Assembly: GCF_009870125.1 (NCBI RefSeq)
Contig: NC_046679.1
Location: 25,606,001-25,670,000, forward strand
Source of the DNA: Drosophila pseudoobscura
Taxonomy: Eukaryota > Arthropoda > Insecta > Diptera > Drosophilidae
DNA: 64,000 nt
Direction of reading: 5' to 3'
The notes below the pieces were generated by a model. The model was given only the letters and a program-made list of their open reading frames with translations, did not search any database and was not told where the DNA came from. The translations under genes were made by a program, and so were the position numbers. Shown here one piece after another: positions 12,205 through 24,034 of this stretch; the first letter of the stretch is position 1, and each line of letters begins with the position of its first letter.

Positions 12205-13316
12205 TTAAGAGTCCGCCCTGGCCTTAGCGTACACATCAGTTCGGCGCTGCTGGTGAATGGGAATCTGGCGACGCACTTGCTCAACCATGTCAAAGTCTAC
12301 GGGGGATAAAGTACGTATACTCTGCTGTGTTGCGGCCAGGCCATCCGCATGTAATGACCGAACTCACCGATTTGCTCAACAATGAACTCGCATCCCTCGC
12401 CCGCCTCCCGCTGTACCCGGGCCCAGGGGTCCACGATCATCGAATGGCCGTAGGCCACGTATCCCGACATATTGTCCCTGGCGGGCGAGCAGGTGACAAC
12501 GAAAAGCTGATTGTCCGTGGCCCTGGCGCGCTGCAGAAGCTCCCAATGCATGGGTCCCTGGCATATGCAGAAGGCGGATGGATAGACCAGCATAGAGCAA
12601 CCTTGAGGGAAATGCATGCATATCACATCCCCGCACCACTGCCATACGGCGTATGGACTAAAGTCTCACCCAAATTGCGGTAGATCCGAGCCAGTTCCTC
12701 GAAGCGTTTGTCGTGGCAAATCCCAATGCCGACCTTGTGCTGGCCAATCTTCACCACCGTCAGCTCTGAGCCAGCCGTTAAGGCAGCCCCTTCATCGAAC
12801 TGCACGCCTCCACCGTGAGCGGCCTCAATGTTCATGGTGAACAGATGAATCTGCCAGGGTCTCAGTAAGTCACTGGGCTGTCTAGATACGAGAGCTCGCG
12901 GAGGCTTACCTTGCGATGCTTGCCGATGAGGCTGCCGTTGGGCGCCCACACGGTGCAGGTGTTGTACAGTTTTCCTGCATCGCGCTCCACTATGCTGCCC
13001 CCAATTATGTAGAGACCCAACTGCAGGGCGAGGCGCGACAGCGCTCGGCATGTGGCCCCATCTGGTATCGACTCGGCGTATTTGGCAAAGTACTCCACCC
13101 CGTACGGCGCGTTGAAACTCTCCGGCAGGATGGCCAGCTGCAGCTCCGGATTTTCCGCCTTCAGCTGTGTAATGCCCTCCACCGCTCGACGTACGTTCAA
13201 TGACACATCAGCGCCCACGGGCAATTGCAACAGTGCGAGAGTGAGATCTGCAAGAATTCCAATGGAGCTTATAAGAGATTCTTGGGCTTGGTCAAATCTG
13301 TCCCACTGCTGGTCAT
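12205..13316 (-). CDS. Omega-amidase / nitrilase-family C-N hydrolase (NIT2 homologue)
   Basis: Five exons (13307-13316, 12910-13247, 12670-12850, 12368-12601, 12205-12296) give 284 aa; human NIT2 is about 276. The nitrilase Glu-Lys-Cys triad is visible: Glu about 46 in [12 protein letters not shown], Lys about 116 in GKHRK, and Cys about 161 in [12 protein letters not shown]. The C-terminus ([13 protein letters not shown]) matches the NIT2 type. The family deamidates alpha-ketoglutaramate and alpha-ketosuccinamate in cytosol or mitochondria. The 10-nt first exon is the weakest call: its donor is GTGGGA, but it supplies an ATG in the right phase. A TATAAA lies upstream on this strand at 13384-13389. 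I recall CG8132 as a D. melanogaster paralogue in this family but cannot confirm orthology. Confidence 0.85.
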
Positions 13317-13716
13317 CTGAAGTCCTGAATGCTGGACTGACAATGGATGATATTCAAATGTGGCTCTGAACTGACGCGCAGCTCTTTATACCAACGTCGA
13401 ATGCCCCCTTGGATTACGTTTACATAACCCTATAGTATGTAGATGTTGCATTTAATATTTTACAAACGACAACAACCGATAAGAACCTTGTGCATATATG
13501 TACTACAGAGTGTATTGGCTTCCGAACTGAACCATTCGGTTTTCTAGATTGTGCACCGCTCGATTATACACACTCGTATTATCCCATATGCAAGTTGAAA
13601 AATAATTATTGGGAGTAAGGTTGGATCAGGTTCGTTACACTCGAATACTTATTAGTTCTATTAGATGAAGATTAAACGTAAATAACAATAGCCTCGTGGT
13701 TCTTATTGGCCGGCAA

Positions 13717-15218
13717 TTATTCAATCGATTTGATCAGAGTTATAAACGATAAGGCAGCCCTACAAATCTGTAAAAAGAAGAAAGTGTCTATGAAACTGAG
13801 TTCAGCGGACTTCAAATCATTACCGCAAGAAAATTTCCCAGGGAAGCCTCATAGAACCCAGCCTTAATGAGCAGGTCCCGCTGGGATCGCAATATGATGA
13901 ATGCCAAGGATCTGCGCAGCTTCGGGGCTGCCTGATACCAGTTGGAGAGCTGGACGGCAACATCGACCCGATGACTCTGTAATACAGCGACTACTATTAC
14001 CTCGTAACCAGGAAGGATGACTATCTTTGCGGTACCTCGACTTTAATGATTTCGCCGCCATAGCAATATATGAATAATTGCAGCATGATGGAGCCCAAAA
14101 ATGATAGGTACACCAAGAGGGCCATAATCGAGTCCATGTTCTGCAAGTAGACAGCTCCGAAATGGTCTCCGATATATAGAAGTGCACATCTTTCGACTTA
14201 CCGTCACGAGCTGATATATGATGACGCCGACCTGCAGCGATGTTATAAAGAACTGTCCGAACACTATGGGCATATACATCACACGTAGGCGCTTGGATAG
14301 GGTCAACAGCCGTATATGATAGTCCACCAAGTCTTTAAGGGCCTTTTGGAACTCATGTTCCGACTGAGAAAAGTCCGTAGTTCGGATGTCGCGCTGCAAG
14401 GTCTGAAAGTGTGCTCGCAGATTAATGGCAAACGAAATAAAAAGCCCATCTACGGCAGAAGCGTACGACACCACGACGATGGTAACCAGCAAAATATACA
14501 CGAAGCCGATTTCGTATCCGGGACTATCCACATAGTTGAATGGGAGCCTGCCGGGAATGGGACATGATGCAATTATAGAGTCAGTTCCTCCGAGTGTCCA
14601 CCGAGTAGTCACTTTACATACTCGGTTCTACTTACCTCAAGGGCATGGGCAACTCCCTAACATATGTTGTGCCACGCCAGCTGTTGGCTATAATCTTCAG
14701 AATTGGCGACACCATGAAGTACAGTCCTGTGGCGGCACAGGATGTGCAGTATGCCCGGCCCAGCAGGGAGGCCAACTTGTTTGCCTCGGCCACGTAGCCG
14801 TATCCGTCTCCGTCTCGAATATTCCGACTCGCTGTCAAAAGTTTGCGGCTTCATTAGGAGCAGATTGCGCATAAATTAATATCTCATTATATTTACATTG
14901 CTGATGCATTTGCCTGAAGCTCTGGATCATTCGCCAAAAGTCCTGCTTGTACACGAGAAAAGTGGCTATTTTGAAGAGCGTGAGCAAGTTGGTGAGGAGA
15001 ACACTCATGCCGGCTGTAGCCAGCTCCATGTCATTGCGGTGGTACACCACGTTGTGGATCAGGGGGTACTGCGCTGATGCTGCAAAGAGCAGTGAGACAA
15101 CGTGCTTCAGGCTCAAGGCCCCCGCGCCGGAGCCGGAGCTGGAGCCGGAACTATGCGGCTCGTGACTGTGTCCCATCGCTCTCAGGCAGTATTCCTGTAG
15201 TTTGAAGATATGAGCCAT
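13717..15218 (-). CDS. Or82a: Odorant receptor Or82a
   Basis: Six exons (14897-15218, 14636-14831, 14202-14547, 14036-14140, 13824-13976, 13717-13767) give 390 aa, typical for a fly odorant receptor (Or82a is about 385). The start at 15218 (MAHIFKLQEYCLRAMGH) matches the Or82a N-terminus as I recall it; an in-frame Met also exists at 15242. The sequence has several hydrophobic segments. The conserved C-terminal signatures are present (LQLFIYCYGGEIIK, then QLSNWYQAAPKLRRSL, FIILRSQRDLLIKAGF, ending ITLIKSIE). Fly ORs are seven-helix, inverted-topology ligand-gated channels that work with Orco in olfactory neuron dendrites. A glycine-serine run (SSGSSSGSGAGA) after the start is probably a lineage-specific insertion. 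All splice phases close. Confidence in the family is very high and in Or82a high. Confidence 0.9.
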
Positions 15219-16329
15219 GACTTGCGCTATTAGATAAGCCAATGGTTCGCCCCGTTATACGTACATGTTATATATACTCCAACCGAACGTTGGAATATCT
15301 TAATTACCCTACTTACTAATTAATTATTTGTTTTGCCAGCGACTCCCTCAGGTTTCAGCTAATAACTATAATTGCCGCGATACGAGTATCGATGAAATGT
15401 TGACATGATAATTGTGACAACCACTTTTGATTAAAAAATTGGTCCTCTGACGGCAGTCATTTTGTCATCAGCGCTGTAAATCACACTCCTATCTTCTTAG
15501 ATGTCAAACGTTATTGGTAATACTTGCTATTTGACACGGTTAATTCAGCTTTAAGTATTATTATTATTAAGTATTAAGTATTCAACTGAAAGAAGACAAG
15601 AAATATCATGTGAGAATAATGAGAGTCCTCTCTCGGGCTCTTGACGGCTCTCTTTTACGACCGCTCTCGCACTCTACCGATCTGCTCTCTCGCTATCGGG
15701 ATAGGGTACTCGAGTGTATGGATTGATCCAGCTAAATGTAAGTGGATAATAATATATAAGCAACCACTAAATACGACAAACTATGTCGATCACACAAAAA
15801 GTCTTACCAGATACACTCAAACTAATAATGATTAATGGACAGACAGACATGGCTACATCGAATCGGCTATTGATGCTGATCAAGAACATAATTTATGAGG
15901 TCGGAATCGCTTACTTCTGGGTGTTACACACATCCAGTGTAACCACAAATTAAATATACCCTAATATGAAATAAACTAAAATGCGTACTTGTACCATTTT
16001 GTATGTGTCTTCCACGTCACCATTTACCGGAGTTCCACTTGGATATGCACTATTATCTTCCATCCATGACCTCAATCGCCATGATGACTAAAGGTATTTT
16101 TTGCACAGACGAATTCGAGGTAATCTCGCTATGGATACATTTTTGGAGTGAAGCAATTTTGAAGTAATTATAATTTCGATTCGGTTGAGTGATGAGGCTT
16201 TAAGAGGCAGGTTCTCTTTTCCATTGAAAGTCAGAGGCTAAATTCAACAACGATTTCAGTTTATTATTAACAACAATTTTTAGAAAGGGCATAGGGTTTG
16301 ATTTGAAATTCCTTGCTCAGCTCAACTGC
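15219..16329. other. Intergenic region with a repeat fragment
   Basis: No gene is seen. It contains a partial copy of the dispersed repeat listed separately near 15838-15963, and a CTCTC-rich run near 15630-15700. Confidence 0.6.
15838..15963 (+). repeat. Partial copy of a DINE-1/mini-me-type dispersed repeat
   Basis: This shares the core CGGCTATTGATGCTGATCAA, then TACACACATCCA and ACCACAAATTAAATATACC, with the longer copy at about 24941-25520. A short GACA run precedes the core, as in the longer copy. This is a common Drosophila non-autonomous repeat; the family name is from memory. Confidence 0.6.
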
Positions 16330-17187
16330 TTAGAAATTGGGCGGCAGATAGGCATTGCCTGTGTGCGACGAGCCTGTGGAGCCAGAGGAAATGATCTGGC
16401 CAGCTCCGGTGCCGGTAAGACCGCCGGCCTCGGCGTGTCCATCGTTTCCGCCCAAGGCGCCAATGACAGAGGTCACGGGGGCCACACCCTCGTCGGTCAG
16501 CTGGCTGCTGCCTCCCAAAGCGTCGTATTGGGCCTGGATCTGCTGCTGCGCATGGGCAGCCTCCTCCTGGGTCTTGTACTTGATGAAGAAGACCTCTGGT
16601 TTGCTGGTGGAGCTGGCCTGCTCAACGACTTCGGCCTGGACGTCGCTCTCGCCCTTCTTGCTCAGGACATAGATGACGGTCTTCTCCTCGTTGGAGGCTG
16701 GGCTGATCTTGATGGTCTTCTTGTTGTTCCGCTGCGGCGACTTGATGAACACAACGTTGTAGTTGCGCTTGGGCACGCCGACGGTGATGTGGCGCTCCTT
16801 ATAGTCCTCTGCCTCCTCCGGGGCCGAATGGATGTAGAAGCGCTTGGACACGATAGCCTGCTGCTGCTGCTGCTGCTGCACCTGCTGCACCTGCTGGACC
16901 TGCTGCTGGTGGTGCACAGCCGGCTGCTGGAAGAAGGTCTGCTGCTGCACGGGAGCGGCCTGCGCGCTGCCCTGGAAGAAGGCGGCCCCGCCACTGGCGG
17001 TGCTGACTCCGCCGAAGCCGGATGGGCCAGGATTGTAGTTGTACCCTTGGGGCGCAGCCAGCGCCATGGCGGAAAGGCACAAGACCTAATGAGTAACATG
17101 AGAAGAAAGGTTTTAGTCCGTTAATTAGCCGCAGTCCTTCGTGTCATCCCCATCTGCCGTCTGCCATCTTACAATGAATCCACGCAT
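16330..17187 (-). CDS. Twdl: Tweedle cuticle protein, copy 1
   Basis: Exon 1 (17173-17187) encodes only MRGFI. A phase-0 intron follows, and exon 2 (16330-17085) encodes the rest, giving 256 aa. The signal peptide is MRGFIVLCLSAMALA. Next comes a glycine/alanine stretch, a glutamine-rich low-complexity run at about residues 50-82, then the Tweedle (DUF243) domain at about 84-205. Domain hallmarks are KRFYIHSAPEE, NYNVVFIKSPQ, EEKTVIYVLSKK, PEVFFIKYKTQEEA and IQAQYDALGG. Tweedle proteins are secreted, bind chitin or assemble in the cuticle, and shape the body. A TATA box lies at 17291-17297 on this strand. Which of the 82A paralogues (TwdlF, TwdlG and relatives) this is was not resolved. Confidence 0.92.
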
Positions 17188-17290
17188 TTCTGGGCTTGGT
17201 TGAGCTGGTCGAATGGGACTAGGAGGATGGATGTATAGCTTCCTTAGTTGTTCGCTGTGAACTGTATGACTTATGCGCTGCTCGCTCGGC

Positions 17291-17297
17291 TTTTATA
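17291..17297 (-). promoter_or_regulatory. TATA box of Tweedle copy 1
   Basis: TATAAAA on the minus strand, about 105 bases upstream of the ATG at 17187. Confidence 0.7.
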
Positions 17298-20200
17298 CAT
17301 CACCCGCAATTTCCAGCTCCGACGCCACTACGGCACTCGAAGACTTAATAGGTGAAGTTCAGCAAAGATTCGAGGCAGAGCGCCCCAGAAAGAGTCGCGG
17401 TCGGTGTCGGGGTATGAGCCAAAGCTGCCAAAAAGAGCACACACAGCACACAGCATCAATTTGTTGCATGTTCATTGTATTTGTCTTAGTTCGCTTTCCT
17501 CCCATCTTTCATCTTCCATCGTCCATACGGCTCTTCTTCTTGTTCGCCATTTACCTTCGTGGCTCGTCCGATCCCTCATTAAATGGCGAGACTTGCTGTA
17601 GTTGCTGGCCATACATACAAATACATGGCCAATTAGCGTGGTTCCCCTAGCCGGCTCTTTGTTGGAGAGCTTAATTGTTAGCCCCGATCCCTCGATGCCT
17701 CGATCCCTCGTCGCCCCGACGCTGCCCACTGCCCACTGCCATTGCCATTACGCTCCGGCCTTTGGCAACCGCTGCACAGCGCATCGATTAAAGTTATTAA
17801 AAGTGAAATTGCACACAAACATTTAATCAATTTTAGTCAAGCATAGAGTCAAAGCTAGAAATGGTAACGCTCACCCACCACTGACGAGTCAATCATGAAT
17901 CTCGGTTTCCTGTCCCTGTGTCGGGGCTACTCAACAGCTTCATAGCAGCTCCCCCATTTGGCCCATCTTCGGCTTCAGCCGCCGCCGCCGCATTGTCAGG
18001 CTTAATTAATGACCCGCCGAGCCGAATATTTGCTTGTGTTTTTCTTGCCGATCGTTTCTTCATCAGCTGCAACGCAGTCCATTTATCATGTCTAGCGGTT
18101 GGCCCCAACTTTCTTGAAAATAAATACCCTTTTGATTATTTCTCGAAACGTTTTTGTTCATATTCATGTACTGAGGCGGCCCTGCTGGGCCAAGCGCAAT
18201 GCCCACTGAACACTTTGCGGCTTGTGTAATGAGGCGTTTACATGAATGAGCAGGGATAAGGGTAAGGGTATGGGAGCCCTGCTCGAGGGGCTCGGGGGGC
18301 AGGCTAATGAATATGCCATATTCACTCTTCATCAGACGCAGTCAAAGCAGTCGAATTGGGTGATGTGATGGCTTGGAGCTGGACATGGCCTTAAGCCACC
18401 TGACACGACAAGCCATTGTGAAACCCAGAGATGTGTATTTCAGCTAACAAGTTCTGGGAAATACTTCGATGAGTGGCGGCAAATTGATGTTGCTCGTCTT
18501 TTCAACGACTAGCTTACACTTTCTAATGCGAGCATAACGTAAGCTAAAAAATACGAGTAACATACATTGTCAATGTCTATTATTCGGAAAAACTCTCACT
18601 TCCAGGATGTTTAAGAGAACGTAGAACGATATTTGGACTATAATTCACTCCTACTCTCATTTAAGGTGCACTGAAATCTAGTGAGAAATCCAAAGGCAGA
18701 AACTACTACCCAAATGATCGCAAGATAAAGCCATTACTTAAAGGATTTAAAAGGAGATGGAGAATATGTACACAAAGGCAATTTCCGTGAGTAAGAGCAA
18801 TCAGAGGCGAGTCGGACTAAGCGCTCATGGGAGATCACCAGCAAGCGGATGTTAATAGTGTTCTTTCTGCTAACTCTTTACCACGTATATGTACAGTGGG
18901 TAGCAAAAGTGAGTACATACTCACTTACGTCCTAATCTAAATCAAATCTTGTATGGAAGTGGGTCTAAAGCAGCCCCAAATTCTCTTTCTTTGCACTGTT
19001 CGATACCTGCTCTCCCTGTAATACGAATCTCGTGTTACGAATGGAGTTAATTTAGCGTTGGGGAAAGCTTTTCGCATTCAGAGAGCTTCGTCGATGTGGT
19101 TATTCGAGGCCAAAACCAAAACCTGGCCGAGAAAACTTTGAGCTTTGGGCCCGCGTCCACCAAAACCTACCCTTTTGTGTGGCTAGAAAGTTTTTCTCTC
19201 GATTTGATTGGGGTCTGTCTGGCGGATGAATGGGAAATGCGATGAATGTTAATTTGTGCAAACAACGTGATTTCGAAATTAAAAACTAATAAACTAAGTA
19301 TCAGAGTTAATGAAATTACGCATTGATTTTTAGGAAAACAGAAGTTCATTTTCACACTTAGCCACGCCATTGGGTGCATCGCCAGAGAGTCGGTGGGAAT
19401 GGCTTTGCCAATTTATTATCATTTTGCTTTGGCATTTTTATAATATTTTAATTATTTAATTCGACTTCGCATTTCGTGCATCCAAGCCTTGACCATGTTA
19501 ATGTTAATTTCCCGCACACGAAGGGCCGCGAAAGAGAAATTGATGTGGTTCGAAATGCGAAAGTGCGAGGCGCTCCAGACAAAGTACTTTTGTCTCGTAT
19601 TCAAAGTTTATGCAACAGATCCAGCGAAGACAGTGCTAATACTCGCATCATTGCATAATGCCACAGCCAATGACCGTCAAATTTGATATTTATAAATAAT
19701 AGCTGGTAGTGGATAGTGGGAGGTGGGGACAACAGGAGTCGGGGATGGCCATAATTTGCGTACTGCACAGCCTCGCTGGTAACGCCCTCACACCCAAGAA
19801 ACCCATAAGCCCTTATGCAATCGCTCTCCAGAGGAATTGTACGAGTAGTATCGTGCGAGGAGAGGGGATACAGACGCACGCCAAGCGGTCATTTGACGGG
19901 ATTGTGTTTCATCTTGGTACCATACCCCGATACCATTTGGGCTTTGATTAATCTGCAGTCATAGATCAAAGCATCATCATCATTCATCTTGCCACGCTGT
20001 GCCTACTGAAAATATGACCCACATCGTCATAGCCAATGATGGACACACATCCATTCAGATTTGGAGTTGCGACTGGCAGCGGCGGCTGCTTGCCAAAAAT
20101 TACCTTAATTGTTGGCTGCAAAAAGGCAAAACTCATCCATATCACCGTAGTCCGTATCATAGTCCCCATCGCCACCAATTATGCAACCATGTTTGGTACA

Positions 20201-20865
20201 ATTAAGTCTTCGAGCCAACCAAAATGATCCGTGATCCTCGACAATTGGGTCATCAAAAATCAAATCAGGCTAAAAAAGCACAGCCTCAGTCGAAGGCGTT
20301 CAAGTTGACGCCATTGCTAATGGAATTATCATGTGATTTATGCAGTGACTATTGAAAATTGTTAATCCCAATGGTTCGTCAATCATAATCGGCCGCCAAC
20401 ATATAGGTATATGGGTATATGGATATATGGGTATCTGCAATCACGAAAACGATGAAAGTTAGCAAAAAATTTCTGAACCAAACAAAGTCTTTCGTGTATA
20501 TTCATGTATAGACGTTCGAGTATATGACTTCCGGCGAGATGGCTCTTTTGTGTCGAAGTCTGAGTCTGAGTCCGAGTACGAGTCCGAACCAAAAGATGAC
20601 GCAGGGCTTTGTGTGTCGGAGTGTGGAGAGTGTTGGGCTTTTCGGTAACTGGTCACAATAGTCACCGCTATCTCAAGGTTGTTTGAAAACGCAAGCCAGT
20701 TTGTAAAAAGCGGTGGTGGTCACTCTTCGTCGTCGTCGTCGTCGTCTTCATCTTCGTGTGGTTTAGCCGCATTTGTGGGCTCGGACTCAGTTTCAGTTTC
20801 AGTTTCATTTAAACATTCGTCTCAGCAGCAAAACTATTCGTGAGCGACACTTTCGAGTCTGGGGC

Positions 20866-20872
20866 TTATAAG
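20866..20872 (+). promoter_or_regulatory. TATA-like box of Tweedle copy 2
   Basis: TTATAAG about 100 bases upstream of the ATG at 20970, the same spacing as in the other Tweedle genes of the window. Confidence 0.55.
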
Positions 20873-20969
20873 TCTGGGCGGACAGTGATTAGCATTTAGT
20901 TGAACCGTGATTGCCAAGCGTCCAGGTGGTAGATACCTGAGCCGAGACATCTCTTCATCACGAGCGGAA

Positions 20970-22166
20970 ATGCGTGTCTTCATTGTAAGCCCTGGGCCGC
21001 TGCTGTCTCAATGTACAGCCGACTTATGCCATTGGAATTTTTCTAGGTTTCGTGCCTTCTGGGCCTGGCGATGGCCGTGCCCCAAGGATACAACTACCAG
21101 GCGCAGCAGCAACCCCAACTGTCGCAGGCTGGTCTGCTGCAGTTGCCCGCCATTCCCCAGTTTGCCACCATCGCAGAGCAGAACCTCCTCCAGCAGGCGC
21201 TTCAGAGCCCCAGAGTGAGTCAGGCGTTGTCTGGAGGCTCCGGAAGCACCATCAGCTACCCATCGGCGCCACAGCAAAACCAGGCTCCGCTCTACCAGCA
21301 GCAGCAACAGTCGGTGCTGCCGCAACAAACGCAGCTGAATGGAAACTTTGCGTACAACCAGCAGTCCCATCAGCATCAGTACCAGCAACCACAGCAGCAG
21401 CAGCAACAGCATCTTGTCTCTAAAGATATTTATGTTCATGTGCCGCCCGCAGAGGACCCCGAAGAACACTATCCCCAGCCTGCCCTGCCGATTGCGCCAC
21501 CACGCAAGCACTACCGCATCGTTTTCATCAAGGCGCCAACGCCGAGTGTCAGTAAAGCGGCATTGCGTGTAAAGCAGGCGCCAGTGGAGGAGAAGACCAT
21601 CATCTATGTGCTGACCAAGAAGCCCGATCCTCTGGACCTGCAGGCTGCCCTGGAGGAAGTCGCGCCCAAGCAGCCCAGCAAGCCAGAGGTCTTCTTCATC
21701 AAGTACAAGACTCAGGAGGAAGCTGCGCATGCGCAGCGCACCATCCAAGGTAGGCAACACCAACTCCCTCACCCACACCAACACCGCACCCAGACACTCT
21801 AGCGAGCCTCATTAATATGCATCGAGCTTTTATTGCTCTTCGATGGTCTTTGGCATGTTTGAGCCCAAGGCCTGCTGGCGGCAGTCGCCGAAGCATTTGT
21901 CATCATAGCACCATCTCCAACGGAGCTCAGAGCTCACTCACTCTCACTGACTATAGATACTTTTCTCACTGTTGGTTCTTTGCTTAACGTATCTTCCAGC
22001 TCAATACGACCAGCTAGGTGGAACTTCGCAGGTGTCAGACGAAGGAGTAGCGCCTGTCACATCGGTGATTGGAGTTCTGGACAGTCAGCGTACCAGTGGG
22101 GCCCCTGTCGGCGAGCTGACGGGCGTTGTGCCCACCAGATACTTGCCTGCCCATCTGCGTACATAG
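20970..22166 (+). CDS. Twdl: Tweedle cuticle protein, copy 2
   Basis: Three exons (20970-20984, 21047-21749, 22000-22166) give 294 aa. Exon 1 encodes MRVFI and is followed by a phase-0 intron, as in the other copies. The signal peptide MRVFIVSCLLGLAMA is followed by a glutamine-rich N-terminal half, then the Tweedle domain (SKDIYVHVPPAEDPEE, HYRIVFIKAP, EEKTIIYVLTKK, PEVFFIKYKTQEEA). Unlike the other Tweedle genes here, a second intron (donor GTAGGC at 21750) interrupts the C-terminal IQAQYDQLGG motif. Exon 3 then carries the SDEGVAPVTSVIG tail. The product is a secreted structural cuticle protein. The gene is on the opposite strand from copies 1, 3 and 4. Confidence 0.92.
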
Positions 22167-22828
22167 GAATACAAAACACGTAGTTTAAGATGACTGTCAT
22201 ACTTATAAGTATCCAAATGTTGTACATTTTAAGATCAATACACATACATACATACATACATACATGAATACATACTCTGTCAATCCTCCGACAACATTCG
22301 AAGGTACAATTTCGCAACTATTGCTTTTGGAGACTGTGCCATGCACCCATATGACTATTTATGGTCCATAGACTCCCAACGAATTTGTCAAAAGATGCGA
22401 TCAAAACGGTCTTCTATGGCATCACATTATCACATCCATTAGTCCAATGATCAATGGACGACGGCCAAGAGCAGCGAACAGCCAGAGAAACCGGTCGCAT
22501 GAATTAGCATATGATTTGTCTTACATAATGACGATTAAGCGAAATGAAATCTTGATTATCAATGCAGCTACTAAATGAGCGTACACGGCTCAGAGTATTT
22601 TGCGTAGAGGAGAAAGAAAATCGAACATTACATAACCAGCTCAGTCTCAATGACACTACCTTGGATTGTAACAACTCACTGCGTGGTTTTCTGATTTTAA
22701 ATATTGCTGTATTTTGCCTCGATAATCGCGTTTACAATAATTTAGAATAAGCTAGAATGGGGCGACGGCGACTGTTGAGAATAATGGACGATATGCGGCA
22801 GCCAATTCGCTGTCAGCGGCTACTCAGC

Positions 22829-23964
22829 TTACTTGAAGCTCTTTGCCGGCACATACTTCCTTTGCGGCACGTTGGATGCAAAGGAGGAGGTCTGCTGCGC
22901 AAAGGTATTCTGCTGATGGATGGGCTGCTGCTGCACGATGGTCTGGATCTGCGGCTGCTGCTGCTGCTGGATGATGCTTGGAGCCTGTCCCTGGGACAAA
23001 ATGTGTCCCAGGTTGAGCGAGCCACCGGAAACGGTGGTGATGGGAGCAACGCCTTCGTCCGAGATATGGGTGGCGCCACCCAAAGCATCGTACTGGGCCT
23101 GAATCTCCTGCTGGGCGCGCTGAGCCTCCTCCTGGGTCTTGTACTTGATGAAGTAGACCTCGGGCTTGTGTACCTTAGACTCTGTCTGAGTGACCTGCAG
23201 CTGCTGCTGGATCTCTGTGAGATCTGGCTTCTTGGACAGCACGTATATGACGGTTTTCTCCTCATTGCTCGACTGAGCGCGCTTCAGAGCGGCGGCTGTG
23301 TATTTCAGATTCTGCGATGGCGCCTTGATGAACACAATTCGGTAGTTCTTGCGAATGGGCAGGCTGTCGAGCTGTGGCTCGTCCTGGCGGATCTCCTCGG
23401 TCTCATCGGGAGCCGAGTGAATGTAAATGTCCTTGGTGACGATAGCCGGACGCTGAACGTACTGGGTCTGCACGATCTGTTGGGGCTGATGCTGGATCTG
23501 GACTTGTGGCAGCTGTTGGGGCTGCTGGTAGATGATCTGCTGCTGCTGCTGCTGTGGCTGTGGCTGCTGCACGGCATGGATCAGGTTCTGCTGGGGCACG
23601 GGATTGAACACGGCCTGCTGTGGCAGAGAGTTGATCACTGTCTGCTGAACTTGGGGCTGGGATACAGGAATGGGTGCACTAGTCTGCACGGCTTGGATAG
23701 CTGGCTGCTGGGGCTGCACGGTAATTTGCCCCAGAGCAGGGCCGGCAGCAGATGAGTATATTCCACTGGGGGACACGGGCGTCTGAGGACGCAGATTGCC
23801 GATAGGAAGCGCAGGCCCTTGTGGCTGGTACTTGTAGCCTTGGGGGGCGGCTGAAGCGAGAGCCGCTAGACACTGAAAAGAAATGAAGAGGAACAAGCGT
23901 GAGCTGGGGCGAAGGCAACCTTTTAGAGGCAATAACTTACCAATAGAACTGCAAACTGTTTCAT
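22829..23964 (-). CDS. Twdl: Tweedle cuticle protein, copy 3
   Basis: Exon 1 (23941-23964) encodes MKQFAVLL. A phase-0 intron follows, and exon 2 (22829-23872) continues, giving 355 aa, the longest Tweedle here. After a signal peptide (cleavage near ALASA) there is a proline/glutamine-rich region of about 150 residues. The Tweedle domain follows (TKDIYIHSAPDETEE, NYRIVFIKAP, EEKTVIYVLSKK, PEVYFIKYKTQEEA, QYDALGGATHISDEGVAP). A second glutamine-rich tail (IIQQQQQPQIQTIVQQQP) ends in a basic SFK terminus. The Q-rich flanks on both sides distinguish it from the other copies and may support cross-linking or phase separation in cuticle; that is inference. Confidence 0.92.
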
Positions 23965-24026
23965 TTTTACTTCGAACTGTCTGAACTGCAAAGGTCGACT
24001 GATGCCCTGGCCGCCCGACAGCAATG

Positions 24027-24034
24027 TTTTTATA
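24027..24034 (-). promoter_or_regulatory. TATA box of Tweedle copy 3
   Basis: TATAAAAA on the minus strand, about 65 bases upstream of the ATG at 23964. Confidence 0.65.

Larger units (their letters stand above)
17188..20969. other. Intergenic region between Tweedle copies 1 and 2
   Basis: About 3.8 kb without a supported gene, containing the TATA boxes of both flanking Tweedle genes. A short palindrome beside a Tc1-like end motif is near 18893-18930, and a TCG triplet run is near 20724-20755. Open frames here are short and have no recognisable features. Confidence 0.6.

Noticed and set aside
16303-17124. 273-codon plus-strand frame
   Set aside because: It is the antisense of Tweedle copy 1. 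Leucine and glycine runs come from the complement of Gln/Ala codons.
21008-21784. 258-codon minus-strand frame
   Set aside because: It is the antisense of Tweedle copy 2, leucine-rich from complemented Gln codons.
22757-23755. 332-codon plus-strand frame
   Set aside because: It is the antisense of Tweedle copy 3, with leucine-rich low complexity and no domain.
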